From the NCBI RefSeq assembly GCF_030272895.1, contig NZ_JALRNF010000031.1, positions 1-64,000 of the forward strand: a DNA stretch of 64,000 bases, read 5' to 3'. Source of the stretch: Pseudomonas sp. BGr12. Lineage in GTDB: Bacteria > Pseudomonadota > Gammaproteobacteria > Pseudomonadales > Pseudomonadaceae. A program made the position numbers and the translations under genes. The notes below the pieces were generated by a model that was given only the letters and a program-made list of their open reading frames with translations, did no database searches and was not told where the DNA came from. The first letter of the stretch is position 1; each line of letters begins with the position of its first letter. Positions 48,733 to 58,140 of the stretch are shown here, piece by piece.

Positions 48733-50943
48733 CTAGAACGCCAAGGTAAACCCGGCATACAAGGTCCGGCTCAGTTCAATGTAATCGGCATCCCGCGCAG
48801 CCGAGTCGCGATCGCTGTCGCCCAGGTTCTTCACCCCGGCGTTCAGGCTCAGTTGCGGGGTCAGTTGGTACTGGCTGCCAAGGTTGACCAGGTGATAGGC
48901 GGCGCTGTCCACGTCCTGGTTGCTGATGGTGTTACGCAGCACCTGGCTGCCGATGTACTGGTAACCCAGCTGCGCCTGCCAGCGTGGCGTGAGTTGCCAG
49001 TTCAGGTCGGCGTTGGCGGTGTGTTTGGGCACCTGGCGCAGTTCTTCGCCGGTGTCGCGGTCTTCGGCCTCGGTCAGGGTGTAGTTGGCGCTCAGTTTCA
49101 GGGTCTCGCTCAGTTGTGCGCTGGACAGCAGTTCGACGCCTCGGGTTCGGGCGCTGCTGACGTTGTAGTAGGTCAGTACGGCGGGCATGTGCCCAGGACG
49201 CCAGCCGTCGGCCAGGATCATGTCCTTGATGTCGTTGTAGAACAGGTTGGCGCCCAGTTCGAGGGTTTCGCTCTGGTAGAGGGTGCCGATTTCGTAGGCG
49301 GTTGCGGTTTCCGGTTTCAGCTCCGGGTTGCCGGCCACCACGCAGCGGCCGCGGCAGGCGGGGATGGCGTAGCTGGGGTCGGCCTGGCTGATGCTCGGGG
49401 CCTTGAAGGCCTTGCCCACGCCGCCCTTGATCACCCAGTCGTCGGTCAGCGAGTAGACCGCATAGGCCCGCGGGCTGAATTCGGAACCGAATGTCTTGTG
49501 GTCGTCCAGGCGCCCGCCCAGGGTCAGGCGCAGGTCGCCCAGGGCGATTTCGTCCTGCAGGTAGAGGGCGCGCTGAAAGTCGGTGGCGTCGCCGTCGAGG
49601 TTCTGGTTGTGTTCGAGCAGGGTGTGGCGGTATTCGGCACCGGCGGTCAGCAGGTGGTTGCCCAGGTCGCCGCTGATCTGGCCATCCACGGTCTGGTTGC
49701 GCTGGCGCACATCGCCGGCCACGCCGCGCAGGGCAGTGGTCAGTTGCGAGTCATCGCTCAGGTTCACTTGTTCGTGGTAGTAGCGCAGCCGGGTGTTGGC
49801 CCGCTCCAGCTGGGCGTTGTGGGTCAGGCCGAAGGTGTAGCGCTCCATTTCCTGCTGGTTGCGCGGAAAGTTGACGTTGGAGTTGTTCCACACGCCATCG
49901 CGTTGATCGTTGCGGGCGCTGAAGTCCAGCTCCAGGTCCTGGCTGTCGTCGATCAGCCAGTTCAGGTTGGACATCACTGCCCAGTTCTGGCGCTGTTCGC
50001 GGGCATGGGCGCGGTCGTCGGTGGTCATGCTGGATTTCCACGCGGCCTGGTCGCTGGCGTCGAGCACCAGGTTGCCGAGCAGGCGATCCTCGATCAGCGG
50101 TCCGGCGCTATAGAGCGAGCTGTGGTTGATGTCGCCGCCGTCGCCGGAGGGGGTGTGCTGGTAGCTGTAGCTCAGTGCACCTTCGGCTTCGTTGCCGGGA
50201 CGGCGCAGGATGACGTTGATCACGCCGCCCATGGCATCGGCCCCGTACAGCGACGACATCGGGCCACGGATGACTTCGATACGCTCCACTGCGCTCAGCG
50301 GAATCGCCGACAGGTCGAAGTCGTTGGCGTAGTTGCTGGTCAGGGCATCGCGCGAGTTGATCCGCCGACCGTTGACCAGCAGCAGGGTGTAGTCGGAGTC
50401 CAGGCCACGCATCTTGATCTTGTGGCGGCCGAAGGTGGAGGATGCGGCGATGCTGACGCCCGGCACCTTGGCGACTGCTTCGCTGAGGTCCAGCGCCTGC
50501 ATCTGTTGCAGTTGCTCGCGGCTGATCACGCTGACGCTGGCCGGGGCGGTGAGTTCGCTGTGGCGGGTCTGGCTGGCGGTGATGACCATGTTGTCCAGGC
50601 TCAGGGGGCTGCCTGCCATGGTTGCGGCCAAGGCCCAGATCCCGGGCTGGACTTCACGTGCCTGCAGCCCGCTGCCTTGCAGCAGATGATCCAGCGCCTG
50701 GCCCACGTTGTACTCGCCCTGCAGGGCGGGCGCCCGTTTGCCGGCGACCAGGGCCGGGTCCATCGGCAGGGTGATGCCGGCCTGGCGGGCAACCTGGCTG
50801 AGGGCATCCTCCAGCGACGCACCGGGCAGGTGGTAGCTGTGCGTGCTGCTGTCTGCCCAGGCGCCCGTGGCAGGCAGGGACAGTGCGCCGCCCGCAAGAA
50901 CAGCGTGCAGCACGAGCGCGAGGCGGTGTTTACGGTGAGGCAT
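48733..50943 (-). CDS. TonB-dependent receptor with N-terminal signalling (STN) domain
   Basis: 736 residues. After a signal peptide (to about GAWA) comes an STN domain (about 32-108, LPGASLEDALSQVARQAGIT), which signals to FecR. Then the plug domain (VSVISREQLQQMQALDLSEA, RGPMSSLYGADAMGGVINVI) and a 22-strand barrel ending in Phe (TLYAGFTLAF). The barrel pattern resembles catecholate/FepA-CirA-type receptors. The ligand, probably a ferric siderophore, cannot be named. It is controlled by the adjacent FecI/FecR pair. Confidence 0.93.
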   Translation of the reverse strand: MPHRKHRLALVLHAVLAGGALSLPATGAWADSSTHSYHLPGASLEDALSQVARQAGITLPMDPALVAGKRAPALQGEYNVGQALDHLLQGSGLQAREVQPGIWALAATMAGSPLSLDNMVITASQTRHSELTAPASVSVISREQLQQMQALDLSEAVAKVPGVSIAASSTFGRHKIKMRGLDSDYTLLLVNGRRINSRDALTSNYANDFDLSAIPLSAVERIEVIRGPMSSLYGADAMGGVINVILRRPGNEAEGALSYSYQHTPSGDGGDINHSSLYSAGPLIEDRLLGNLVLDASDQAAWKSSMTTDDRAHAREQRQNWAVMSNLNWLIDDSQDLELDFSARNDQRDGVWNNSNVNFPRNQQEMERYTFGLTHNAQLERANTRLRYYHEQVNLSDDSQLTTALRGVAGDVRQRNQTVDGQISGDLGNHLLTAGAEYRHTLLEHNQNLDGDATDFQRALYLQDEIALGDLRLTLGGRLDDHKTFGSEFSPRAYAVYSLTDDWVIKGGVGKAFKAPSISQADPSYAIPACRGRCVVAGNPELKPETATAYEIGTLYQSETLELGANLFYNDIKDMILADGWRPGHMPAVLTYYNVSSARTRGVELLSSAQLSETLKLSANYTLTEAEDRDTGEELRQVPKHTANADLNWQLTPRWQAQLGYQYIGSQVLRNTISNQDVDSAAYHLVNLGSQYQLTPQLSLNAGVKNLGDSDRDSAARDADYIELSRTLYAGFTLAF

Positions 50944-51028
50944 GAACGTGAAGCTCCTTCGACAAGCAGATGTTTTTCTCTTATGTCGAAGCGCGCGGCA
51001 AAACCCGTAACGACCTAGGTAAAAAAAT

Positions 51029-51967
51029 TCAGGCGGGCACGATACGGGCCCACAGGCGCGACAGGCGCTGGGTTTTCACCGGCAACGAGGCACCCAGCGC
51101 ATCCAGGGTCCGCTCGATGTCATCCAGCTGGAACACCCCGGAAACCGGCAGGCTGGCGATGTCGTCCGCGCACTGCAGCCAGCCGCTGCGGTAGCGCGCC
51201 AGTTCATCGACCAGTTGCGCCAGGGGCATGCGCTTGACCACCAGTTGTCCGTCAATCCAGGTGCCTGGGGCCAGGTGGTCGTCGCGCAGCGGCCGGCGAC
51301 CGTCGGCACCGATCAGCCAGCGTTGTCCTGCGGTGAGGCGGGCAACCGGATGGTGGGCGAACTGCACGTCGGCGCTGCCCTCCAGCATGTCCAGGCGATG
51401 GTGCTCGCCCTGGCGCTGGAGGTCGAAGCGACTGTCCCGGGTAATCAGCCGCAGTTCGCCGCTGCGCACCAGCAGGGGGGCAAGCTCGCCGGCGTGGTGG
51501 GCGATCTGGATCTGCCCGCGCTGCAGCGCAATGTGCGGGGGCTGCGAAGACGTTGAGCGGTCCACCGCACTGTCGGTGTTGAGCCACATGCGCGTGTGAT
51601 CGGTCAGGGCAATGCTGCTGCGCTGGCCGATGGCGGTGCTGTAGTCGGCGCTGCGGAAATTGGAAGAGTCCAGCACCAACCAGCCAGCACTGACCAGGCC
51701 CAGCAGCTTGAGCGTCTGGCGCCTGGAGACGCTGGCGCGGCCGGCGCCCTCCAGGGTCTGGCGGGCTATGCGGGCCTGCGGCGTCGGCATTTCGAGCAAT
51801 CGCTCACTGGCCTGCAGGGCTTGCCAGGCCGCCTCGTGCCGGGGATCGGCGGAGCGCCAGCGGGCGCAGGCCTGCCAGAGTTCCTCGGGGGCTTCACCCG
51901 AGCGCAGGCGCACCATCCAGTCGATGGCTTGCGCCAGTTCGTCTTCGTGGACCTGGTGCGCGCTCAT
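51029..51967 (-). CDS. FecR-type anti-sigma factor / signal transducer
   Basis: 312 residues. An N-terminal cytoplasmic anti-sigma domain (AIDWMVRLRSGEAPEELWQA) precedes one membrane helix (about 88-105) and a periplasmic FecR domain that reads the receptor's STN domain. Its ATG overlaps the stop of the sigma gene (ATGA). Confidence 0.93.
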   Translation of the reverse strand: MSAHQVHEDELAQAIDWMVRLRSGEAPEELWQACARWRSADPRHEAAWQALQASERLLEMPTPQARIARQTLEGAGRASVSRRQTLKLLGLVSAGWLVLDSSNFRSADYSTAIGQRSSIALTDHTRMWLNTDSAVDRSTSSQPPHIALQRGQIQIAHHAGELAPLLVRSGELRLITRDSRFDLQRQGEHHRLDMLEGSADVQFAHHPVARLTAGQRWLIGADGRRPLRDDHLAPGTWIDGQLVVKRMPLAQLVDELARYRSGWLQCADDIASLPVSGVFQLDDIERTLDALGASLPVKTQRLSRLWARIVPA

Positions 51968-52479
51968 GACAAACAGGCCCGGTAGCAGTGGTGCATCGCC
52001 GTTGCCATGTACTTTTCGACCGAGCTCAGGCTGACCCCCAGATGCCGGGCGATGTCGCGGTAGGGCAGGCCTTCCAGGCGCGACAACAGGTAGGCACTGC
52101 GCACCTTGGCCGGCAGGCCATCGAGCAGGGCATCGATGCGCATCAGGGTTTCGAGCAACTGCAGGCGTTCTTCGGGCGACACCTCGAACGCCTCGCCCTG
52201 GCAGGCCAGCACCTGGAGATACGCCTGTTCGAGGCGGTGCCGGCGCAGGCGATCGACCATCAGGCCCTTGGCGACGATGGTCAACCAGGCCCTGGGTTGC
52301 TGCAACCGATCGGGGGCCTCTGGCCGGCCGATCAGTTGCAGGAAGGTGTCTTGCATCAGGTCGGCAGCGCTCTCGCGATGCTGCAGGCGCTTGCGCAGCC
52401 AGTTCAGTAGCCAGGCATGGTGATCGGCGTAGAGGTCGTGCAGAACCTGGCGACGCGCGGTGGAAAGGGCTAGGGGCAC
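51964..52479 (-). CDS. FecI-type ECF sigma factor
   Basis: 171 residues. Region 2 contains ESAADLMQDTFLQLIGR and AWLTIVAKGLMVDRLRR; region 4 ends with GLPYRDIARHLGVSLSSVEKYM. It should transcribe the downstream receptor gene when FecR signals ligand binding. It starts at GTG 52479 with AAGGAG 5 nt upstream; a Fur-like site precedes it. Confidence 0.94.
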   Translation of the reverse strand: MPLALSTARRQVLHDLYADHHAWLLNWLRKRLQHRESAADLMQDTFLQLIGRPEAPDRLQQPRAWLTIVAKGLMVDRLRRHRLEQAYLQVLACQGEAFEVSPEERLQLLETLMRIDALLDGLPAKVRSAYLLSRLEGLPYRDIARHLGVSLSSVEKYMATAMHHCYRACLS

Positions 52480-52507
52480 CTAAACTCCTTGGTGCAGATG
52501 TACTAAT

Positions 52508-52525
52508 GTAAACAAGTCTCATTAT
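52508..52525 (-). promoter_or_regulatory. Candidate Fur box upstream of fecI
   Basis: On the minus strand ATAATGAGACTTGTTTAC agrees with the Fur consensus at about 12 of 18 positions. It is 28 bp before the FecI start, where iron repression is expected. Confidence 0.45.
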
Positions 52526-52733
52526 GAGGCTTGCGGCCATGCCTTGTCCAAGGTTCTGCTCTGGCATTGTGCGGGTGGCACGTGACTGGACTGTCCTGTG
52601 CGCGTACGGGCAGGTTGATCGTTCACCAGATAGAACACAGTAGGTGATCTGTCAGGGCTAGCGGGGTTGCTGTTGCAAATTTAAGGTTCGCGGTTTCTAC
52701 GGCCCGCGCTGTTCGGGATGAGGGGAGATCGGG

Positions 52734-53660
52734 ATGAAACCAGTTGGATTACCCGCCGCGCTGCTGTCGCTGGCCTCGGCCCTGGGCTGCGCCAGTGCCA
52801 TGGCCGACGCCGTCAGCTTGCCGCCGTTGCCTTTGGGTAACACCAGCTTCATGGATGGCGTGGTGCTGCCCGGTAAGCTGTTCGAGCTGCCGATCCAGTC
52901 CTACCGCTCCGACGACGCCACCGATCACCGCGGCAATGCGCTGCCCGGGCGGCAGCAGGTGCGCAGCACCACGGTGCTGCCGCACCTGGCCTATATCAGT
53001 GCCGAGACCTTTCTGGGCGCGCACTATGGCGCGGAAGTCCTGCTGCCGCTGGTGCGCCTGGAGCTGGATATCGACGGCGGCCCCGAGGGCACCCGCACCC
53101 GCCAGGGTGATCTGGTCTTCAGCCCGATGCTGCTGCAGTGGGCGCCGGTGTCGCTGTTCGGTCGACCGTACTGGCAGCGCCTCAATCTGGTGATCACGGC
53201 GCCCACCGGCGACTACGACCCTGACGCCAGCATCAATGTCGGTAGCAACCTCTGGGTGGTCAGTCCGCATTACGCCTTTACCTGGGAGTTGACCGATCGC
53301 CTGGAGGTCAGCGGCCGCTTGCACTATGCATGGTCCAGTCGCAACAACGACCCGGCGGCCCATTTGCAGGCCGACAGCATTCAGCCGGGGGAGGCGGTGC
53401 ACAGTAATTTCTCGGTGTCCTATGCGCTGGACGATGCCTGGCGAGTGGGGGTGGCGGGCTATCACCTGGAGCAGGTCAGCGCCGACCGGATCGATGGGCA
53501 TCGTCAGTCCGACTCCAAGGAGCGGGTGCTGGGGCTGGGGCCGGGGGTGATGTACCGCCACGGCAAGCAGGCGTTTTTCGCCAACTACTATGTCGAGCAG
53601 GGGGCCAGGAATCGCTCGGAAGGCAATCAGTTGACCTTGCGCTACCTGTTGCCGTTCTAG
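52734..53660 (+). CDS. SphA/MetA-phenol-type outer-membrane protein
   Basis: 308 residues, signal peptide to about SAMA. The rest is a beta-barrel of the family called transporter of the phenol meta-pathway, or SphA-like (NTSFMDGVVLPGKLFELP, LNLVITAPTGDYDPDASINVG), ending in LRYLLPF. Proteins of this type sit near aromatic or sphingosine catabolism genes and may help hydrophobic substrates cross the outer membrane. It is upstream of the pirin and OprD genes. Confidence 0.82.
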   Translation: MKPVGLPAALLSLASALGCASAMADAVSLPPLPLGNTSFMDGVVLPGKLFELPIQSYRSDDATDHRGNALPGRQQVRSTTVLPHLAYISAETFLGAHYGAEVLLPLVRLELDIDGGPEGTRTRQGDLVFSPMLLQWAPVSLFGRPYWQRLNLVITAPTGDYDPDASINVGSNLWVVSPHYAFTWELTDRLEVSGRLHYAWSSRNNDPAAHLQADSIQPGEAVHSNFSVSYALDDAWRVGVAGYHLEQVSADRIDGHRQSDSKERVLGLGPGVMYRHGKQAFFANYYVEQGARNRSEGNQLTLRYLLPF

Positions 53661-53786
53661 GGTGGATGGACGACCTGCGGTCATGTCCCGGGTCGGGCTG
53701 TCTCCTAGTATGACTAAGTCCCGTAGCGCACATGAGCGGCGAGGTCGATCCCGCCAGCGTGCAGCCAGAGAGCAGAGGAGCCCGCA

Positions 53787-54728
53787 ATGAGCACTCACGA
53801 AACCCGAAGTGAGCTGTCATCGTCCTACGATTGTCCGATCGTCGAGGGTAACCGGGCCATCCAGCGGATCGCCTCGCGCAGCGCCGAGGTGGGCGGGGGG
53901 CTGCCGGTCAACCGGGTGCTGCCTTCGCGGCACCGGCGCATGGTGGGCGCCTGGTGCTTTCTCGATCATGCCGGGCCTGCGGTGTTCAAGTCGGGCGATG
54001 GCCTGCGGGTCGGGCCGCATCCGCATATCGGCCTGCAGACCTTTACCTGGATGATCGAGGGGCAGGTGATGCACCGCGACAGCCTGGGCAACGAGCAACT
54101 GATTCGCCCGGGCGAGGTGAACCTGATGACCGCCGGCCACGGTATCGCCCATACCGAAGTGTCGTTGCCGGGTGAGGACCGGCTGCATGCCGTGCAGTTG
54201 TGGATCGCCCTGCCGAACGCCGAACGTGATCGACCGCCCTCGTTCACCCACCATGGGGCGTTGCCCAGTTGGCAGGCCGACGGCATGCACTTCACGCTGC
54301 TGGCCGGACGCTTCGCCGGGCAGCAATCACCCGCGAAGGTGTTCTCGGAACTGGTGGGCCTCGATCTGGCCGCCAGCACCGGCGGTGGAACCCGCCTCAC
54401 GCTGGAGCCGGGGTTCGAGTATGCGGTGCTGCCGCTGACCGGTGAGTGGCTGATCAACGGCGAGGCCTTCGCTGCCGACGAGCTGGCTTATCTGGGACGA
54501 GGGCTGGAGCGGCTCGAACTGGAAAGCTCGGCCGGGGCCAGGGCGGTGCTGGTTGGCGGCGTGCCGTTCAGCGAGGAGATTTTCATCTGGTGGAATTTCG
54601 TCGGCCACAGCAAGGCGGAAATTGCCCAGGCCCAGGATGACTGGGAGCAAGGACGGGCCCGGTTTCCCGAGGTGGCCGGCTTCGACGGGCCGCGCCTGGT
54701 TGCGCCGGCGTTGCCCTGGCGGCCATGA
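53787..54728 (+). CDS. Pirin-family bicupin protein
   Basis: 313 residues. The N-terminal cupin has the pirin metal site (GPHPHIGLQTFTWMIEG with two His, then GHGIAHTE). Bacterial pirins are variously quercetinases or regulators of central metabolism; the role here is open. It overlaps the porin gene by 4 bp (ATGA). Confidence 0.92.
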   Translation: MSTHETRSELSSSYDCPIVEGNRAIQRIASRSAEVGGGLPVNRVLPSRHRRMVGAWCFLDHAGPAVFKSGDGLRVGPHPHIGLQTFTWMIEGQVMHRDSLGNEQLIRPGEVNLMTAGHGIAHTEVSLPGEDRLHAVQLWIALPNAERDRPPSFTHHGALPSWQADGMHFTLLAGRFAGQQSPAKVFSELVGLDLAASTGGGTRLTLEPGFEYAVLPLTGEWLINGEAFAADELAYLGRGLERLELESSAGARAVLVGGVPFSEEIFIWWNFVGHSKAEIAQAQDDWEQGRARFPEVAGFDGPRLVAPALPWRP

Positions 54729-56164
54729 GTCCTTCGCGCATGGCCAGGGCGATGGCCGGGCGGGCCTTGCTGGTGCTGCCGTTGAGCGCCAGTCTGCTGC
54801 TGGTCGTGCCTGCCCGGGCCGACAATGCCCTGGGCCAGAAGGACACGATCTTCACCGGCATCAACGAGCGGCGCGCGGTCGAGCTGTCGATCCCGCCAGG
54901 GTTGGTCGACGGCGCGCGGCTCGATGGCTTGCTGCGCACTTATTATTTTCAGCGTGACAACCACTCGGCGTTGGTACGCAGAGATCCCGAGGAGTCGGCC
55001 CAGGGGATGCTGTTGTCGTTCCGCTCGGGGTTTACCGATACGCCGGTCGGGGTAGGCGTCGACGCCCATGGCTTTCTCGGCCTGAAGCTGGACGGCGGCG
55101 GTGGCAGCGGCGGGGCCGGGCTGCTGCCGCTGGATTCGAGCGGCAAGCCGCTGGACGAGTTCTCCAGCGCCGGGGCGGCGCTCAAGCTGCGCTACCGCCA
55201 GACCCTGGTCAAGGCCGGTGACCAACTGGTGGAGAACCCGCTGGTGGCCAGTGGCACCAGTCGCCTGTTTCCCCAAAGCTATCGCGGGGTGACGCTGGCG
55301 AACCACAGCGTGCAGGCGCTGTGGCTGGATGGAGGGTTTCTGGAGTCGACCCGGCTGCGCAACCAGAGCGGCCACAGCCACCTGGTCACCGCCTACGGTG
55401 CCGGCAACAAGGCCGGCGTTGCGGCGGATCGCCAGAGCCCGCACCTGGGCTGGCTGGGCGGCGTCTACGGCCAGCCGCAAGCGCTGCAGGTGACCCTGTA
55501 CGGCGGCCAGCTCGCAGACATCTGGAATCAGTACTACCTGGGGGTATCGCAGGTCTTCGGGGTGAGTGAAGGGCTCACCCTCAAACCCTGGCTGCACTAC
55601 TTCAAGACCCGCGACCAGGGCTCCGGCCAGTTGGGCAGTATCGACAACGACACCTACAGCGCCGGGATTGCCGCGACCGCCCATGGCCAGACCTTGACCC
55701 TGGGGCTGCAGAAGGTCGATGGCCGCACGCCTTTCGACTACCTCACCCAGGATGACCGAATCTTTCTGTACCTGACCAATTCCCAGCAGTTCGCCGACTT
55801 CAACGGCCCGGGCGAGAAGTCCTGGCGCTTGCAGTACGAAACCAGCCTGGCCTGGCTCGATGCCCCGGCGCTGCAGTTCATCGCCGCCTACACCCGCGGC
55901 GAAGCGGACCTGACCCGCGTCGATCCCGCTCAACCCGGCTATGGCTACATCTTCAACCCCGAAGGTAAAGACGCAAAACACTGGGAGCGTGACATTGCGC
56001 TCAAGTACCAGGTGCCCGCCGGGCCGGCCAAGGACCTGTCGCTTACCCTGCGCTGGGCCACCCACCGTGAGGGCGATGGCTATACCGCGCCGGGCAATAC
56101 CCGGGGTAATTCAAGTGCCGACGAGTACCGGCTGATTGTCGATTACCCGCTGGCGCTGTTCTGA
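54725..56164 (+). CDS. OprD-family outer-membrane porin
   Basis: 479 residues with a signal peptide (to about PARA). Typical OprD features are LRTYYFQRDN near the start, the LKLRYRQTLVKAGDQ strand, YFKTRDQGSG, and the C-terminal ADEYRLIVDYPLALF with terminal Phe. It likely passes carboxylic acids (OccK-like) for the catabolic genes downstream. Confidence 0.92.
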   Translation: MSPSRMARAMAGRALLVLPLSASLLLVVPARADNALGQKDTIFTGINERRAVELSIPPGLVDGARLDGLLRTYYFQRDNHSALVRRDPEESAQGMLLSFRSGFTDTPVGVGVDAHGFLGLKLDGGGGSGGAGLLPLDSSGKPLDEFSSAGAALKLRYRQTLVKAGDQLVENPLVASGTSRLFPQSYRGVTLANHSVQALWLDGGFLESTRLRNQSGHSHLVTAYGAGNKAGVAADRQSPHLGWLGGVYGQPQALQVTLYGGQLADIWNQYYLGVSQVFGVSEGLTLKPWLHYFKTRDQGSGQLGSIDNDTYSAGIAATAHGQTLTLGLQKVDGRTPFDYLTQDDRIFLYLTNSQQFADFNGPGEKSWRLQYETSLAWLDAPALQFIAAYTRGEADLTRVDPAQPGYGYIFNPEGKDAKHWERDIALKYQVPAGPAKDLSLTLRWATHREGDGYTAPGNTRGNSSADEYRLIVDYPLALF

Positions 56165-56190
56165 GGCGCAAGCCCGCTCCTGCTGCCTTG

Positions 56191-56763
56191 TCAGTTCAGA
56201 ACGATGATCCTGGACACCAGCTCCGCACTGTTCTTGGCCTGCAACTTCTTCATCAACCGCGCCCGGTGCACTTCCACCGTCCGATGTGAAATGGCCAGTT
56301 TTTTTCCAATCTCCTTGCACGTCAGCCCGTTGACGATATGCGCCGAAATCTCCCGCTCCCTGGGCGTCAGGTTCACCGTGGGCCGGAACACCCGGTCCAT
56401 CCGCTCGAAATGCCACACCATCAACTGGAACGGGTCCTCCGGCGTCAGGGTGTAGCCGTTGGCCCGGGCCCAGAACACTTCGCCGCTGTGGTGCTGCATG
56501 AAGCGCTCGTCCGAGTAGGCGCCGTTCCTGGCATGGCGCAGCCAGCTCAAGCTGCGCTCGCCGATGGCGTTGTAGTCGGCCTGGGACGGGTAGAGCTTGA
56601 GGATGAGCTCGCCGATCAACTCGTCGCGCTCGTAGCCGAACAGGCTCTGGAAGGCTTCGTTGAGGTCGAGCATGCGCCGGTTGCCGGTGATCACTTGCGG
56701 CGCAGGCGATACCTGGAACGCCAGGCGCTCCAGGTCTTGCAGTTGTCGGGCGGGGTCGGTCAT
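56191..56763 (-). CDS. PAS-LuxR transcriptional regulator
   Basis: 190 residues from ATG 56763. A PAS domain (about 12-115, FQSLFGYERDELIGELILKL) is followed by a LuxR/FixJ helix-turn-helix (LTPREREISAHIVNGLTCKE). No receiver domain. It faces the porin gene and is divergent from the thiolase gene, so it probably controls this catabolic cluster; the PAS ligand is unknown. A REP pair lies just upstream. Confidence 0.9.
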   Translation of the reverse strand: MTDPARQLQDLERLAFQVSPAPQVITGNRRMLDLNEAFQSLFGYERDELIGELILKLYPSQADYNAIGERSLSWLRHARNGAYSDERFMQHHSGEVFWARANGYTLTPEDPFQLMVWHFERMDRVFRPTVNLTPREREISAHIVNGLTCKEIGKKLAISHRTVEVHRARLMKKLQAKNSAELVSRIIVLN

Positions 56764-56780
56764 GGCGCGGCCTTCAGGTC

Positions 56781-56853
56781 TGTAGGAGCGGGCTTGCCCC
56801 GCGATAGCGGTTCGTCTGGCACTCCGCGATCGCGGGGCAAGCCCGCTCCTACA
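56781..56853. repeat. REP doublet (inverted pair)
   Basis: TAGGAGCGGGCTTGCCCCGC and its inverse face each other (about 56783-56803 and 56831-56852), the same REP type as at 20340-20410. Confidence 0.9.
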
Positions 56854-56868
56854 CAATAACCAGTCGGG

Positions 56869-56888
56869 CTACGGATCCCTATACGTAG
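56869..56888. promoter_or_regulatory. Possible operator ahead of the thiolase gene
   Basis: CTACG and CGTAG are separated by 10 bp, about 75-95 bp upstream of the thiolase start. It may be a binding site for the neighbouring LuxR-type regulator. Confidence 0.35.
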
Positions 56889-56961
56889 TTGCACGAATAG
56901 CGAGGGCTTCGGGGTTGGGGCCATTGTAGGTAACGCCTGTTCAACCACAAGGATAACCCCC

Positions 56962-58140
56962 ATGGCTACCGACTCCGTCAGCATCGTCGCCGCCGCGCAT
57001 TCGCGCTTTGGCCGCCTGGCCGATGCCACCCTGGAAGATCTGATCGTCGAGGTCACCCGCGCCGCCCTGGCCGATGCGCAGGTGGATGCCTCGGAAATCG
57101 ATGCGCTGTTCCTCGGCCATTTCAACTCCGGGCTGGTACCGGATGGCTTTCCGGCCTCGCTGATGCTGCAGGCCGACCCCGCCCTGCGCTTCAAGCCGGC
57201 CACTCGCTGCGAGAATGCCTGTGCCTCGGGTTCGGCGGCGATTCAGGCCGGGATCAACGCAATCCTCTCCGGTGCCGCCGAACTGGTGCTGGTGGTGGGG
57301 GCCGAGAAGATGACCGCCAATTCCACCGCCCAGGTGACCCAGGCCCTGGCCGGGGCGGGGTATCAGCATGATGCCCGGGAGGCGGGGCTGAGCTTTCCGC
57401 AGTTATTCGGGCTGGCCGCCGCCGGCTATGCAGAACGCTACCAGAGCCCGCTGTCGGCCATGGCGGCGATTGCGGCGAAGAACCACGCCAATGCCATGGC
57501 CAACCCCTTGGCGCAGATGCACAAGGCAATGAGTTTCGAGCACTGCAACACGGTGTCCGAGAGCAACCCCTATATCGCCGAGCCGCTGCGCCTGACCGAC
57601 TGTTCGCTGGTCACCGATGGCGCGGCGGCGATCGTGCTGGCGTCGCCAGCCCGTGCCCGGCAGTTCCGCCGCGAGGTGGCGATTCGCAGCCTGGTGCAGG
57701 TGAACGATTTCCTGCCGCTGTCCAAACGCGACCTGCTGGCCTTCGAAGGGCCGCAGCGGGCGATCCAGTCGGCCCTGGGCAAGGCGCAGGTGAGCCTGGA
57801 TAACCTGGGCTTTGCCGAGGTGCACGACTGTTTCACCATCGCCGAACTGCTGATCTACGAGGCCATGGGCCTGGCACCCAAGGGCCAGGGCCAGCGGGCG
57901 CTGGAGGAGGGTGTGGTACAGGCCGGCGGCAGGTTGCCGGTCAACCTCTCCGGCGGGCTCAAGGCCAAGGGCCATCCGGTGGGCGCGACGGGGGTGTCGA
58001 TGCATGCCCTGGCGTTCGGACAGCTGACCGGTAACCCCATCGGCCTGGTGGCGGCCGACGCCGAGTTCGGCCTGTTGTTCAACATGGGCGGCATGGCGGT
58101 CGCCAACTACGCCTCGGTGCTTCAAGCCCGGAGGGCGTGA
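56962..58140 (+). CDS. Thiolase (acetyl-CoA acetyltransferase/SCP2-type)
   Basis: 392 residues. The nucleophile Cys is in ENACASGSAAI. VHDCFTIAELL holds the His, and GGLKAKGHPVGATG the C-terminal catalytic region. This is the SCP2-type thiolase pattern, which cleaves 3-ketoacyl-CoA or does related chemistry. It overlaps the acyl-CoA ligase gene by 4 bp. Confidence 0.92.
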   Translation: MATDSVSIVAAAHSRFGRLADATLEDLIVEVTRAALADAQVDASEIDALFLGHFNSGLVPDGFPASLMLQADPALRFKPATRCENACASGSAAIQAGINAILSGAAELVLVVGAEKMTANSTAQVTQALAGAGYQHDAREAGLSFPQLFGLAAAGYAERYQSPLSAMAAIAAKNHANAMANPLAQMHKAMSFEHCNTVSESNPYIAEPLRLTDCSLVTDGAAAIVLASPARARQFRREVAIRSLVQVNDFLPLSKRDLLAFEGPQRAIQSALGKAQVSLDNLGFAEVHDCFTIAELLIYEAMGLAPKGQGQRALEEGVVQAGGRLPVNLSGGLKAKGHPVGATGVSMHALAFGQLTGNPIGLVAADAEFGLLFNMGGMAVANYASVLQARRA